Positions 19,747-30,527 of a DNA stretch of 64,000 bases are shown one piece after another. Numbering within the stretch: the stretch's first letter is position 1; every line of letters starts with the position of its first letter. The translations under genes were made by a program, and so were the position numbers. The stretch is from Rickettsia sp. Oklahoma-10 (GTDB taxonomy: Bacteria; Pseudomonadota; Alphaproteobacteria; Rickettsiales; Rickettsiaceae). Below the pieces are notes generated by a model. The model saw only the letters and a list, made by a program, of their open reading frames with translations. It was not told where the DNA came from and ran no database searches. Where the stretch lies: positions 389,501 to 453,500 of the forward strand of contig NZ_CP157197.1 in assembly GCF_039954865.1 (NCBI RefSeq), read 5' to 3'.

Positions 19747-21477
19747 ATGAATATATTTAATCAGTTGAAACAAGACATAATTGCAGCAAGCCAGCAATTA
19801 TATAATGATCAGGAAATAGCGAATATTGCTACTATTGAAATGTCGAAAGATAATTTTAACGGTGATTTATCAAGTAATATTGCAATGATCATTGCTGCTA
19901 AAGAAAACGTTCCTTCCCGTACGGTGGCCCTGAAGTTTAAAGAAATACTTATAACATTACCTTATATTGCGAGTATAGAAATAGCAGGACCGGGATTTAT
20001 TAATTTTACTATAAAAGCTGAAAGTTGGCAGGTAGCAATAAAAAATATTCTACAGCATGAAGAAAAGTTTTTTGAAATTGATGTAGATCAGAACAAAAAT
20101 ATTAATATCGAGTATGTTTCGGCCAATCCCACTGGTCCAATGCATATAGGTCATGCTAGAGGAGCAGTATACGGTGATGTGTTAGCAAGAATTTTGCAAA
20201 AGGTAGGTTACAATGTTACAAAAGAATATTATGTTAATGATGCAGGATCACAAATAAATGATTTAGCTAGTACAGTATTATTACGTTATAGAGAAGCTTT
20301 AGGCGAAAAAATTACTATCCCTGTCGGTTTGTATCCAGGAGAATATTTAATTCCGGTTGGGCAAGTTTTAGTGAAAGAATACGGTAATAAATTATTAGCG
20401 ATGGATGAAGCGGAAAGGTTTAAAATAGTTAAAAATTTTGCTGTAAAAAAGATGCTTGATTTAAATAGAAAAGATTTAGAAGAGCTAGGTATTAAACATG
20501 ATCTATTTTTCTCTGAACAGTCATTACATGATAAAGGTGCAATAGAGGCAATAGTTAAATTACTTACTAATATGGGGCTAATTTATGAAGGTACACTACC
20601 TGCTCCTAAAGGTAAAATTTATGAAAAATGGGATAACAGAGTTCAAAAATTATTTAAATCTACCAATTATGGTGATAGTCAAGATCGTCCTATAGAAAAA
20701 GCTGATGGAAGTTGGTCGTATTTTGCTTCCGATCTTGCATATGCTAAGGATAAAATAGATAGAGGAGCTAACCACTTAATTTATATACTTGGCGCTGATC
20801 ATAGCGGATATGTTAAAAGAATTGAGGCAATAGTTAAAGCTCTAGGTAAAGAGCAGGTTAAAGTAGATGTTAAAATCTGTCAATTGGTCAATTTTGTTGA
20901 AAACGGTGTGCCGGTTAAAATGTCAAAACGTCTTGGAAGCTTTGCTAGTGTACAAGATGTAAATCATGAGGTGGGGAAAGATATAATAAGGTTTATGATG
21001 TTGACTAGACAAAATGATAAGCCGCTTGATTTTGATTTAGTAAAAGTAAAAGAACAATCACGAGAAAATCCTATCTTTTATGTACAATATGCACATGTGA
21101 GAACAATATCAATTTTATCAAAAGCCATGGAACTAATGCCGGAATCTTATAGTGCTTTTGAAGCCGGTATATATGATTTATCATTATTATCATCAGAAGA
21201 AGAAATTGAGATCATAAAACTTTTATCTGCATGGACAAAAACATTAGAAGCATCTACAAAATATTTTGAACCGCATCGTATAGCATTTTATTTAATAAAT
21301 TTAGCTTCAAAATTTCATTCTATATGGAATTTTGGTAAAGAAAATAGTGACTATAGATTTGTAATTGGAAACAATAAAGAATTAACTACCGCTCGTCTTG
21401 CTCTTGCTAAAGCTATACAAAAAGTTATAGCTAGTGGTCTTGAAGTGATAGGTATAGAACCAATGAAAAAAATGTAA
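19747..21477 (+). CDS. argS: Arginine--tRNA ligase
   Basis: ArgS charges tRNA-Arg. The start at 19747 (MNIFNQLKQDIIAASQ) gives 576 residues, a normal length; the frame continues upstream to 19564 but only through repeat sequence. Class I marks are present: the HIGH-type PTGPMHIGHARGA, VNDAGSQINDLA after it, and a KMSKR-type VKMSKRLGSF, which many ArgS proteins lack in canonical form. The C-terminal DALR anticodon-binding domain ends the protein. Confidence 0.95.
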   Translation: MNIFNQLKQDIIAASQQLYNDQEIANIATIEMSKDNFNGDLSSNIAMIIAAKENVPSRTVALKFKEILITLPYIASIEIAGPGFINFTIKAESWQVAIKNILQHEEKFFEIDVDQNKNINIEYVSANPTGPMHIGHARGAVYGDVLARILQKVGYNVTKEYYVNDAGSQINDLASTVLLRYREALGEKITIPVGLYPGEYLIPVGQVLVKEYGNKLLAMDEAERFKIVKNFAVKKMLDLNRKDLEELGIKHDLFFSEQSLHDKGAIEAIVKLLTNMGLIYEGTLPAPKGKIYEKWDNRVQKLFKSTNYGDSQDRPIEKADGSWSYFASDLAYAKDKIDRGANHLIYILGADHSGYVKRIEAIVKALGKEQVKVDVKICQLVNFVENGVPVKMSKRLGSFASVQDVNHEVGKDIIRFMMLTRQNDKPLDFDLVKVKEQSRENPIFYVQYAHVRTISILSKAMELMPESYSAFEAGIYDLSLLSSEEEIEIIKLLSAWTKTLEASTKYFEPHRIAFYLINLASKFHSIWNFGKENSDYRFVIGNNKELTTARLALAKAIQKVIASGLEVIGIEPMKKM

Positions 21478-21510
21478 TTATTATAAAACGTTAGTACTAA
21501 ACTTGCTATT

Positions 21511-21536
21511 GTCATTCCCGCTTTTGCGGGAATGAC
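21511..21536. terminator. Perfect hairpin after argS (RPE-end type)
   Basis: GTCATTCCCGC (21511-21521) and GCGGGAATGAC (21526-21536) form a perfect 11-base stem with a TTTT loop. It lies between argS and the next gene. The same sequence forms the ends of longer palindromic elements in this window. No clear T-run follows, so terminator action is possible but unproven; a minimal repeat is the other reading. Confidence 0.5.
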
Positions 21537-21554
21537 GGCCAGAGTATTTTATTT

Positions 21555-22229
21555 ATGATCAATAGTATTGTTGTTAAAATATGTCTAAGGTGTTTAATAT
21601 GTATATCTGCTATCTATTTTGCTTATCAATATTATCAGAATAGTAAGCCGGTAATTACTATTTATCCTGATGAGCTGCTCACCAAAATAAAACCGTCTAT
21701 AATAGAAAATCACCAAATAGCAGCAGTACATAGTACGATATATGAAAATCTTATTGCTAAAGATACAAATATTAAAACTGTAAAATTACTTCCTGATCCT
21801 GAGAAACCAATAAATATAGATTCTCGCAACCAAATTCAAAGCGATGAATCTTTTGATAAAATATCTAGCCTTATTACAGTAATAGAGCCAAGTAATAACT
21901 CCAAAAATGAAACAAATTTAAATATAATAAAGCTTGAAAAAGGAAGTAAAGATAAGGCTAGTAATGCTAAAAATTGTAAAAATAATGAAAGTTATAAAGT
22001 ACAACTTGGTTCGGTAAAATCTGAAGCAGAAGCAATAAAGGAAGGGGAAAGAATAAAACAGAAATTCCCGAAAATTCTTAAAAATGTTGTTATCACAACC
22101 AAAAAAGTTAAATATGACGATGGCAAATTTTTCTATTTAATCTTAGCTGGTGATTATGATAGTTTTAGTCAAGCTAAAGCGGTTTGTAAGAAATTAGCTT
22201 ATAACAAGCAGAGTTGTGTGTTAAAATGA
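21555..22229 (+). CDS. SPOR-domain membrane protein
   Basis: The 224-residue protein has an N-terminal membrane anchor (about residues 8-25), a poorly conserved linker rich in Asn, Lys and Ser, and a C-terminal SPOR domain from about residue 147: [20 protein letters not shown], then [20 protein letters not shown], ending near QSCVLK. SPOR domains bind denuded peptidoglycan at division sites, so a role in cell division or envelope remodelling is likely. It lies just after argS, as in other rickettsiae and related alphaproteobacteria. Confidence 0.85.
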   Translation: MINSIVVKICLRCLICISAIYFAYQYYQNSKPVITIYPDELLTKIKPSIIENHQIAAVHSTIYENLIAKDTNIKTVKLLPDPEKPINIDSRNQIQSDESFDKISSLITVIEPSNNSKNETNLNIIKLEKGSKDKASNAKNCKNNESYKVQLGSVKSEAEAIKEGERIKQKFPKILKNVVITTKKVKYDDGKFFYLILAGDYDSFSQAKAVCKKLAYNKQSCVLK

Positions 22230-22237
22230 TGTTTTAT

Positions 22238-22340
22238 TGTCATATCGTGGGTTTGACCACGGTATCTAGAAGTACAACTTAAAAATATTAATAATTTTAG
22301 TATTTTTAGCTGGATCATGAGCTCAAGTCGTGGGATGACA
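22238..22340. repeat. RPE-like palindromic element
   Basis: This element has inverted ends TGTCATATCGTGGGTTTGA and TCAAGTCGTGGGATGACA. The centre (AATATTAATAATTTTAGTAT with a GCTGGATCATGA arm) matches the elements at 30333-30497 and 58246-58400. It fills most of the gap between the SPOR gene and parC. Confidence 0.7.
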
Positions 22341-22409
22341 ACAAAAAATCGAGCTATACAATAAAGTTTTCGCTAGAATGAAATAGTAAAAACAAATACT
22401 AAACATTTT

Positions 22410-24623
22410 ATGAAAGAAGCTAAAATAGAAAATATTGATTTTGGTAATGCATTATCGGAGCGTTATCTTGCTTATGCATTATCAACAATTATGTCACGCT
22501 CGCTTCCTGACGTACGTGATGGACTTAAGCCTGTACATCGTAGGCTATTATACGCAATGCTACAGTTAAGGCTTGAGCCGAATTCCGGCTATAAGAAATG
22601 TGCAAGAGTAGTTGGTGACGTGATCGGTAAATATCACCCACACGGTGATGGTGCAGTATATGATACTTTAGTGCGTCTTGCTCAGCATTTTTCATTACGT
22701 TATCCTTTAATTGACGGACAGGGCAACTTCGGTTCTATAGACGGTGATAATGCAGCAGCTATGCGTTATACCGAATCACGTATGACTGAAATATGTATGT
22801 TATTAATGGATGATATTGATAAAGATACGGTAGATTTTCGCCCTACTTATGATGATTCCGATTTAGAACCGGTAATAATGCCGGCAAGTTTTCCGAACTT
22901 GCTAGCTAATGGTTCTGAAGGGATAGCAGTCGGTATGGCAACCAATATACCGCCGCATAATTTATATGAGTTATGTGATGCTCTAATACATTTAATCGAC
23001 CATCCAAAAGCTGAAATTAGTGATATAATGCACTTTATTAAAGGGCCTGATTTTCCAACTGGTGGCATAATTATTGATAAAGCTGAAGTTATTAATACTG
23101 CATATAGTACGGGACGTGGTAGTCTTAGAGTGAGAAGCAGATGGGTAAAAGAGGAGTTAAGTTACGGTACATATCAGATAGTTGTAACCGAAATACCTTA
23201 TCAAGTGCAGAAATCAAAACTCATAGAACAAATAGCAATATTACTAAAGGATAAAAAAATCCCGCTTGTTAGTAATATTAGAGATGAATCAACCGATGTT
23301 ATCAGGTTGGTTATAGAGCCAAGAGATCGTAGTTGTGATCCGCAGATAGTGATGGAATCTCTATTCAAGCTAACGAATTTGGAAAGCAGAATTCAACTAA
23401 ATATGAATGTAATAGGAAGTAATAACATACCGAGAGTAATGAATGTTTTAGAGATTTTACAAGAGTTTCTAGATCATAGACAAAATATTGTTACTCGCAG
23501 GTCAACTTATCTTTTAAATAAAATCAAACATCGTTTAGAAATTCTAGAAGGGCTTAGAATAACTTATCTAAATCTTGATGAAATCATTAAAATTATTCGT
23601 GAAGAAGATGAGTCGAAAGTGATAATGATGGAGCGGTTTAAGCTAACTGAAATACAGGTAGAGGCAATATTAAATACCCGTCTTCGTTCGCTTCACAGGC
23701 TTGAAGAGCAGGAAATTATTAATGAATATAGTAGTTTACAAAAACAGCAAGTCATATTAGACGAGATTTTAAATAATCCTAAAGAATTATGGACAGTAGT
23801 GAAAAAAGAAATAAAGACAGTACAGACAAAATTTGGATTAAATACAGTAATAGGAGCAAGGCGGACCTACTTTGAAGAAGTAACGCTTACAAATCAAGTA
23901 GTTGATATAACGGCTTTCATTACTAAAGAACCAATTACTATTATCTGCTCAAAAATGGGGTGGGTACGTTCATTAAAAGGCCATAATACTGATTTATCAA
24001 ATATAAAATATAAAGAAGGTGACGCAGAAAAATTTATTTTAGAAGCTTATACGACTGATAAAATATTAATAGTTAGTTCGGAAGGGAAGTTTTTTACATT
24101 GCTTGCTGATAATATTTCTAAAGGTAAAGGAACGGGTGAATCTATAAAGTTACTTGTGGATATAGGGAATAATGATATTATTAATATTTTAGTCTATAAA
24201 CCTGATCAGCTTTTATTACTTGCAAGTAGCATAGGTAAGGGATTTTTAGTTAATTCAAATGACGTGATGGCTCAAACAAAAGCAGGCAAGCAAATTATGA
24301 ACATACCAAACGGACATATATGCATTACTTGCTTGCCTGCAAATGGAGATAGTGTTGCTTGCATTGGTGAGAACCGAAAATTGCTTGTGTTTAATATAGA
24401 TGAAATACCTGAAATGAAAAAAGGACAAGGCGTCATGTTACAAAAATTTAAAAATGCAAAGCTTCTAGATATTAAAATATTTAATAAAGAAGATGGCTTA
24501 GGCTGGAATAATAATGGCAAAGTAAAGCTCGAGAAAAATATTATTGCCTTTTTAGGGAAAAGAGGTGGTACAGGTAAATTACCACCTATGGGTTTCCCTA
24601 AAAATAATAGGTTTTCATTATAA
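22410..24623 (+). CDS. parC: DNA topoisomerase IV subunit A
   Basis: ParC unlinks replicated chromosomes together with ParE. The 737-residue protein opens with [20 protein letters not shown], then [14 protein letters not shown]. The catalytic tyrosine is Tyr120 in [12 protein letters not shown], and a beta-pinwheel C-terminal domain follows. In the quinolone-resistance region [12 protein letters not shown], Gly81 stands where E. coli ParC has Ser80, and Asp85 where it has Glu84. The length fits ParC and not GyrA, which would be longer with a GyrA box. Confidence 0.93.
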   Translation: MKEAKIENIDFGNALSERYLAYALSTIMSRSLPDVRDGLKPVHRRLLYAMLQLRLEPNSGYKKCARVVGDVIGKYHPHGDGAVYDTLVRLAQHFSLRYPLIDGQGNFGSIDGDNAAAMRYTESRMTEICMLLMDDIDKDTVDFRPTYDDSDLEPVIMPASFPNLLANGSEGIAVGMATNIPPHNLYELCDALIHLIDHPKAEISDIMHFIKGPDFPTGGIIIDKAEVINTAYSTGRGSLRVRSRWVKEELSYGTYQIVVTEIPYQVQKSKLIEQIAILLKDKKIPLVSNIRDESTDVIRLVIEPRDRSCDPQIVMESLFKLTNLESRIQLNMNVIGSNNIPRVMNVLEILQEFLDHRQNIVTRRSTYLLNKIKHRLEILEGLRITYLNLDEIIKIIREEDESKVIMMERFKLTEIQVEAILNTRLRSLHRLEEQEIINEYSSLQKQQVILDEILNNPKELWTVVKKEIKTVQTKFGLNTVIGARRTYFEEVTLTNQVVDITAFITKEPITIICSKMGWVRSLKGHNTDLSNIKYKEGDAEKFILEAYTTDKILIVSSEGKFFTLLADNISKGKGTGESIKLLVDIGNNDIINILVYKPDQLLLLASSIGKGFLVNSNDVMAQTKAGKQIMNIPNGHICITCLPANGDSVACIGENRKLLVFNIDEIPEMKKGQGVMLQKFKNAKLLDIKIFNKEDGLGWNNNGKVKLEKNIIAFLGKRGGTGKLPPMGFPKNNRFSL

Positions 24624-25803
24624 TTGTAATAAAGATTGAGTATATATAAGAAACCAACCATATTTTATATGGTTTTATACAAGCGAATTATTTACAAATT
24701 TGCTCATACCAGTCTGTATATTAAAAGTTTTTGTAAGCTTTTAATTTCATCTTTTAGTTCAAATTAATAGATGTTAATCTACACGCCTATAACATCAACT
24801 TAATCATCCTGATGACCTTCCTTTGGCGAAAAATCTTCATGATATTTATTATTACTGAAAAAGTTATAAACACTAGTTAAGAACTTTTACTACCCTTGAA
24901 AGATTGAATTAGTCTTCTCTAATTGTATCTATCAAAGGTTTCCGATGGCGGGTAGCGCTGTGCTGGTATATTTTATTGCATCAAAATTGCTTATAACGTG
25001 GTGGTGGTTGGGCTTGAAATTTTTTTATCCTCATTAAATGAGGGATTGCTGTAATATATTTATCTATAATATTACTTATTTTCATAATGTTTTTAAATAC
25101 ATTTAATATAGGAAAAAATTTTTTCATTGTTCTCTCTGATTCTTGCTTTTTTATGTTTTGAGTGATATCTATCTTATAAACTTGTTGAATATTTAACTAT
25201 GTGATCAGTTGAAAAATTATATGTAATAATAATTTAAAGTGGCTATATATCTTGTAACTGATTTTAATATATTTACACAAGAATATCCTGAGCTTGTAAG
25301 TTGAGCATGATTCATAGTGTTACTTCTGCTTTAAAATATAAAAATCACATATTACATGATTACCAAAATACACATGATTTTATTTAATCAAAGCAGTAAT
25401 TCTTAGTCATTTGATACAAGCGAATTTCTCAGGATTTGCTGATACACACCTAATTTATTCTGTATAGTCTCAATTTTAAATTCATCTTGCTGTAGCTTTT
25501 TGGAATATGCTGTTTTAGTAATAGCTAAGCATAATTTGATAAGAAATTAGAAATCTACAGGCTAATAGAATAATTGAGAAGTTTAACAGAAGAGTAAAAA
25601 TACTATTATAACGACAAACTATAATAAAAACTTATTGATAGTGCGATTAGAAAAGTTGAGTAATCAAGGCATTAGCTTACTCTAAGCCTTGGTTTCAATA
25701 GTGATAGAATTTATTATATCCTCATGAATAGCATAACGAATTTGTTAGTAATTTTGTTAACTCTTAAAGCTAATGCTATAAAAAGATATCAATTTGTAAG
25801 CAA
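24624..25803. other. Gene-free decayed region
   Basis: No intact gene is visible in this 1.2-kb stretch. Two minus-strand coding-like pieces are related to each other: one near 25400-25500 reads QQDEFKIETIQNKLGVYQQI followed by LRNSLVSND, and one near 24670-24765 reads ELKDEIKSLQKLLIYRLV. At the DNA level both share ATACAAGCGAATT and a nearby ATTTGCT. They may be tails of a duplicated coiled-coil protein gene. A 48-codon minus-strand frame (24981-25127) is listed separately. Confidence 0.5.
24981..25127 (-). CDS. Possible 48-residue small ORF (may be a remnant)
   Basis: An ATG at 25127 on the minus strand opens a frame that starts MKKFFPILNVFKNIMKISN and ends QAQPPPRYKQF before TGA. The N-terminus is basic and hydrophobic, and the tail is proline-rich. 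There is no good ribosome site and no recognised family. Its place in a decayed region makes a leftover N-terminus of a longer gene more likely than a working small protein. Confidence 0.2.
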   Translation of the reverse strand: MKKFFPILNVFKNIMKISNIIDKYITAIPHLMRIKKFQAQPPPRYKQF

Positions 25804-27123
25804 TTAAAACTTAAGTTTTGTGCCTATAAGAGCAACAGTACCTCGTGTTGTCTTACTAGGTGCTTCAGGGCAATATACAGGCTTACCTTTAGCTTGGAAA
25901 TGAGAAATTTCAGCATATGGTAATAAACCAGGCATGATATTATATTCAGTAGCTAAGCTTACAGTATCAAAGGTGTTTTTATATTTTGAAGTTTTAAGAT
26001 ATTCAAGGCTTGTTTTTATAGGTCCTTGTCTATAAGCAACTGCTCCATTGTAATAATAGGTATCACGACTGACTTTATGATATTCCTTAGCAGTTAAGCT
26101 TTTACCTAAACTACCGTAAGAAGCCCCACAAGAGAAATTACCGTAAGTAAATACTAAGCCAAGATTATATGCTTTTAAATTAGAAAGCTTATAAGTATTT
26201 AGTGCTCCTACTACTTTAGTGTCGTCCATTTTAGCATGAATAAGACGACGAACAGGTCTGCCATACTCTCCGGTAACAGATAATTTCAAGTCTGCATCTT
26301 CACTAATTTCATGTTCATAAGTTAAGCCGGCAGAAAAAGCATCTCTAACATTTTGATTGATAGTCATAGTTTCATTATTTCCTAATTTCACTGTCTTTAT
26401 TCCAGTTTTAGAAACACTCATCCCATTTCTTCCTGAGCTTTCAAGTGCTAAATTATTTATATCTCTATTACCGCCTGTATTAGCAGTATCGGGAGTATAA
26501 GAGATACCGGCTTGGAAGCCTTGCATTTTAGGTGTAAAAAAGTTTATTCTTCTAGCTCTTTCAGATTTATCATTGATTTGATCAAAAGAGTTCGAGTATG
26601 ATTCAAGATAAAAGCTAGAATTAGTATCAAAATCTGGTTTTAAGCCTTTATACCTCATATACTGACCGTCAAGTAGGGCATATCTAGAACATCCTCCGGT
26701 TCCTGCAGTTACTTGAGAGCCGGTAATACGCAATTTAGCACTTGCGTCGGCAGGAGAACCGAGTTCTACTTTACCGTAACTAGTTTCAATGAAGATATGT
26801 GATCCATTATAACTTGTTGAGGTTTTTGCTCTTGTGGTAGGCTGAAGCACTATTTTAGCACCTGCTACTACATCATTGATTATTTTAGTAATAGTTGCTG
26901 CAAACGCTGCTTCCGTATAAAACCCTAGCTTTTTCCTATTATCGGTCAAATTTTTATCAAATAAAATTAAATGATCCTGTTTAAGATAACCACTTTCAAA
27001 TAAATAAAATCCTTCTAATTTTATTTCAGTATCAGAATGAGAAATAACAGGTATTGGATTTACTGCAGCAACACCAGCCGATGCAAAACAAATAATACTT
27101 GTAGCTAATAATAAACTTTTCAT
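25804..27123 (-). CDS. Gram-negative porin-like outer membrane protein
   Basis: The 439-residue protein starts with a clear signal peptide (MKSLLLATSIICFASAGVAA). The mature part has the long run of alternating beta strands of a 16-strand trimeric porin: EIKLEGFYLFESGYLKQD at the start, HIFIETSYGKVELGSPAD, the FYLESYSNSFDQ region, and a last strand ending in Phe (TKLKF) as the barrel-assembly signal. A GGAGG ribosome site stands before the ATG. It would let small solutes through the outer membrane. The gene is divergent from dcd. Confidence 0.8.
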   Translation of the reverse strand: MKSLLLATSIICFASAGVAAVNPIPVISHSDTEIKLEGFYLFESGYLKQDHLILFDKNLTDNRKKLGFYTEAAFAATITKIINDVVAGAKIVLQPTTRAKTSTSYNGSHIFIETSYGKVELGSPADASAKLRITGSQVTAGTGGCSRYALLDGQYMRYKGLKPDFDTNSSFYLESYSNSFDQINDKSERARRINFFTPKMQGFQAGISYTPDTANTGGNRDINNLALESSGRNGMSVSKTGIKTVKLGNNETMTINQNVRDAFSAGLTYEHEISEDADLKLSVTGEYGRPVRRLIHAKMDDTKVVGALNTYKLSNLKAYNLGLVFTYGNFSCGASYGSLGKSLTAKEYHKVSRDTYYYNGAVAYRQGPIKTSLEYLKTSKYKNTFDTVSLATEYNIMPGLLPYAEISHFQAKGKPVYCPEAPSKTTRGTVALIGTKLKF

Positions 27124-27364
27124 TTTATAAAGCCTCCATAAACCTTAAATATAAATCTAACTATGCTACATAATACTTTATTATAATTGACAATAAAAAA
27201 CTAGTTTAATTTTTAATAGTTTAATTTTTAAATAAGATAATGTTGTATTATTATCACTATCATTATTCAAGTAGTTTTAGGCCTAGAGTTTAAAAGAAAA
27301 ATTTTGTATTGTAAATAATTATAAGTTATAATTATTAGTTTATTAATTAAGTTAAGTTTTGATT

Positions 27365-27931
27365 ATGGCTATTATGTCAGATAAGTGGATAAAAGAAGCT
27401 GTTATAAATCAAAGTATGATTAAGCCATTTGTGGAAAATCAGGTAAGAGTTCTTAATAAAGAAAAGATTATTTCTTATGGCTTATCTTCTTACGGCTATG
27501 ATGCTAGAGTATCTAATGAATTTAAAATATTTACTAATATTAATTCTACTACGGTTGATCCAAAAAATTTCAGTAAATATAATTTAGTTGATAGAGAAGT
27601 AGATGTGTGTATTATTCCACCTAATAGTTTTGCACTTGGCAGAACTATAGAATATTTTAAAATACCGCGTGATGTATTAGTTATTTGTGTCGGCAAGTCC
27701 ACTTATGCAAGGTGCGGTATAATAGTAAATGTGACTCCGTTAGAGCCAGAGTGGGAAGGACATGTAACTTTAGAGTTTTCTAATACTACTCCATTACCTG
27801 CTAAAGTATATGCAAATGAAGGAGCTTGTCAATTTTTATTTTTAAGAAGTGATCAAATTTGTGATACTTCATATGCTGATCGACAAGGGAAATATATGAA
27901 ACAAGTAGGTGTCACTTTACCGTTAACATAA
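27365..27931 (+). CDS. dcd: dCTP deaminase
   Basis: Dcd turns dCTP into dUTP, the main route to thymidylate in many bacteria. The start at ATG 27365 ([13 protein letters not shown]) gives 188 residues, the usual rickettsial length; a TTG six bases upstream is in frame but unneeded. Family marks are [14 protein letters not shown], the catalytic [20 protein letters not shown] with Glu, [16 protein letters not shown] and a QFLFL strand. Confidence 0.96.
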   Translation: MAIMSDKWIKEAVINQSMIKPFVENQVRVLNKEKIISYGLSSYGYDARVSNEFKIFTNINSTTVDPKNFSKYNLVDREVDVCIIPPNSFALGRTIEYFKIPRDVLVICVGKSTYARCGIIVNVTPLEPEWEGHVTLEFSNTTPLPAKVYANEGACQFLFLRSDQICDTSYADRQGKYMKQVGVTLPLT

Positions 27932-28028
27932 CTGTTTTATGTAAAAATTTTATTAGTTCTTAACTTTAAAAAACAATACTAATTTAAGTAAGTAATTAAT
28001 AAATATTTAATGTTTAAAAAGGATTTTT

Positions 28029-28487
28029 ATGAGCACAATAAATACCAATACAAATGAGGCAATGCCTCATATTTCCGTTAATGCACAATATATAAAAGAT
28101 TTATCTCTTGAGAACCCTTCCGCCCCATCTTCTCTTGCAGCTTTGGATCAACGCCCTCAAATTGATTTATCTTTAGATATAAATATTACTAATTTATCGG
28201 AAGAAAATTTCTATGAAGTAGAGTTAAATATTGAAGCAATTGCAAGAAATGCAAAATATAAATTATTTCAGATAGAATTAAAATATGCTGGAGTATTTAA
28301 TTTAATTAATATTGATTCTAAACAACATCCGATTTTATTATCCGTTCATTGTCCGGCAATGATATTTCCATTTGCTAGAAAAATTATAGCTAGTTGTACT
28401 CAAGATGCAGGATTCCAGCCTTTAATGATTGATCCTATAGATTTTGGTGCCTTATATCATAAGAAAATGTCAGCGCATCAAAACTAA
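28029..28487 (+). CDS. secB: Protein-export chaperone SecB
   Basis: SecB holds unfolded precursors and hands them to SecA. The 152-residue protein has the family strings [37 protein letters not shown] and [20 protein letters not shown], and ends with PIDFGALY. It lies 97 bases after dcd. Its clients here could include the porin, Sca2 and the OmpW-like barrel. Confidence 0.95.
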   Translation: MSTINTNTNEAMPHISVNAQYIKDLSLENPSAPSSLAALDQRPQIDLSLDINITNLSEENFYEVELNIEAIARNAKYKLFQIELKYAGVFNLINIDSKQHPILLSVHCPAMIFPFARKIIASCTQDAGFQPLMIDPIDFGALYHKKMSAHQN

Positions 28488-28707
28488 GAAAATCATTTAA
28501 TTATTTAATAAACTTCATTTTAAACACCATGGTTTTTAAATCTATAGAGATGTAGTAAAAATTTTATCAATATGATTAAATATTCTTTACTTATATTATT
28601 AATGAATGTATAAAGCGCTAGATAAGAAATTATAAATTAATTAATAATAATTAATTGTAGTTAAATTTATAGTACAATACAAAAATTGAATTTTATGGAG
28701 AAAAACA

Positions 28708-29421
28708 ATGAGAGTTTTGTTAATTGAAGACAAGCCAGAAATGGCTAACTTAATTGAGCTAGCTTTAGCTTCAGAGGGTATAGTTTGTGATAAAGCTTCA
28801 GTTGGTGTAGAAGATTTAAGGCTTGCTAAAGTCAGTGGTTATGATCTAGTGATTTTAGATCTTATGTTACCTGATATTAATAGTTTTGAGATCTTACTAA
28901 GATTGCGTGCTGCAAAAATCAAAACCCCAATCTTAATTCTATCAAGTTTAACAGATACAGATCAAAAAATTACTGGTTTCTCTTTTGGAGCCGATGATTA
29001 TCTAACCAAGCCGTTTGTAAGAGAGGAATTAATTGCTAGAATTAAAGCTATAGTGAGACGTTCTAAGGGGCATGCAACATCAGTATTTAGATTTGATAAG
29101 GTTAGTGTAAACCTAGATACTAGAAGTGTAGAAGTGGACGGCAAAAAAGTACATTTAACTAACAAAGAATATGCTGTTTTAGAGCTATTAATACTTCGAA
29201 GAGGAGCTATTTTAACTAAAGAAATGTTCTTAAATCACTTATATAGTAGTGTTGACGAACCGGCAATGAAAATTATTGATGTATTTATTTGTAAGCTTCG
29301 TAAAAAGTTAAGTGATGCTGCTGGTGGTAGAGATTATATCGATACAGTATGGGGACGCGGTTATATGCTAAAAGAATATGATGAATTACAACAAAAAGAA
29401 ATTTTAGCACAAGGAGCATAA
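28708..29421 (+). CDS. ctrA: CtrA-type response regulator, OmpR family
   Basis: The 237-residue protein has a receiver domain (MRVLLIED start, phospho-acceptor Asp51 in DLVILDLMLPD, switch Lys101 in TKPF) joined to a winged-helix DNA-binding domain. Stretches such as IKAIVRRSKGHA, HLTNKEYAVLELLILR, MFLNHLY and KIIDVFICKLRKKL are almost those of Caulobacter CtrA, the cell-cycle master regulator. Rickettsial copies are often labelled czcR. No histidine kinase is adjacent, so its phosphorelay must lie elsewhere. A GGAGAAA ribosome site precedes the ATG, and queF follows after three bases. Confidence 0.87.
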   Translation: MRVLLIEDKPEMANLIELALASEGIVCDKASVGVEDLRLAKVSGYDLVILDLMLPDINSFEILLRLRAAKIKTPILILSSLTDTDQKITGFSFGADDYLTKPFVREELIARIKAIVRRSKGHATSVFRFDKVSVNLDTRSVEVDGKKVHLTNKEYAVLELLILRRGAILTKEMFLNHLYSSVDEPAMKIIDVFICKLRKKLSDAAGGRDYIDTVWGRGYMLKEYDELQQKEILAQGA

Positions 29422-29424
29422 TTA

Positions 29425-30246
29425 ATGCCGTTATCTGCTTCTTTACTTGGTAAAAAAAGTACTTATAAAGATAGTTACGATGCAACTTTATTATTTAAAA
29501 TTCCACGTATAAATAATCGAAACAAACTTGGAATAAATAGTAATAATCTTCCGTTTTATGGTGTAGATATTTGGAATACATATGAATTATCTTGTCTTAA
29601 TAAGAACGGTAAGCCGTGGGTTGGAGTGGGCACTTTTTATATACCAACGGATTCTGAAAATATAGTTGAATCAAAATCATTTAAATTATATCTTAATTCT
29701 TTTAATAACTTTGTTGTTGAATCAATAGAAGAATTAGAACGAATTATCTTGCAGGACCTAAGTAATGTTACACATGCTAAAGTAACAGGAAAGATATTTC
29801 CTATAAATACAAAAATAGAATTTGGTATTCCAAGCGGTAAAAATATCGATTATTTAGATATAGAATGTAATAATTATGGTCCACCCGATAATAGTTTAAT
29901 TGAGTATGAAGATGTTTTGGTAGAAGAGGAGATTAATTCTAATTTACTAAAATCAAATTGCTTAGTAACCGGTCAGCCGGATTGGGGTACAATCGTTATA
30001 AAATATCAAGGAAAAAAGTTAAAACATGATGCTTTCCTAAAATATCTAATATCTTTTAGAAATTGTAATGAATTTGCGGAGCAGTGTGCCGAACGTATTT
30101 TTACAGATATTAAAAACACTATAAATCCTGATTTTCTTTCTATTTATATAGTATATACGCGACGTGGAGGGGTTGATATTTGTCCATATCGTTCTCTAGA
30201 TCAAAATTATAATTTACCTAGCGATACACGACTTATTAGACAGTAA
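29425..30246 (+). CDS. queF: NADPH-dependent 7-cyano-7-deazaguanine reductase
   Basis: QueF reduces preQ0 to preQ1 on the way to queuosine in tRNA. The 273-residue protein is the long, two-domain (enteric) form. It has the substrate motif [12 protein letters not shown] (Glu82-Ser83), the catalytic Cys179 in [13 protein letters not shown], and Asp186. The C-terminal part contains [14 protein letters not shown]. It is three bases after the CtrA-type regulator and probably on one transcript with it. Confidence 0.93.
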   Translation: MPLSASLLGKKSTYKDSYDATLLFKIPRINNRNKLGINSNNLPFYGVDIWNTYELSCLNKNGKPWVGVGTFYIPTDSENIVESKSFKLYLNSFNNFVVESIEELERIILQDLSNVTHAKVTGKIFPINTKIEFGIPSGKNIDYLDIECNNYGPPDNSLIEYEDVLVEEEINSNLLKSNCLVTGQPDWGTIVIKYQGKKLKHDAFLKYLISFRNCNEFAEQCAERIFTDIKNTINPDFLSIYIVYTRRGGVDICPYRSLDQNYNLPSDTRLIRQ

Positions 30247-30332
30247 TTTACTTTTTAAATCCATAAAAAAATTCTCCTTGTGCGGAAGGCTTGTACGTGG
30301 ATAACAAGTCATTATTGTGAGCATTGGTTGGT

Positions 30333-30497
30333 CTTGTTGCATGGATCGAAAAATGTGTTCGGTGCCATACTTTGGTTTGACTACACGATTCAGAAATACT
30401 ACTTACAATACTAATAATTTTATTATTTTGAACTGGATCCCGCAATCACCACGTGTGCAGTATAGATGATAATCAGAAAATGATCCACGCAAGCAAG
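30333..30497. repeat. RPE-like palindromic element
   Basis: Inverted ends TTGTTGCATGGATC and GATCCACGCAAGCAA enclose a middle that matches the elements at 22238 and 58246 (TACTAATAATTTTATTATTT core, GAACTGGATCC arm). It lies between the convergent ends of queF and the TrcR gene. Confidence 0.7.
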
Positions 30498-30527
30498 TAC
30501 TTCGCAGAATAGAAGTGAGTATAATTT

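Noticed and set aside
21511-21536. Hairpin after argS as a certain intrinsic terminator
   Set aside because: The same stem occurs as the end of repeat elements, and no T-run follows; kept only as a possible terminator.
30248-30445. Minus-strand 65-codon frame after queF
   Set aside because: It is made of palindromic-element sequence that recurs at 22 and 58 kb.
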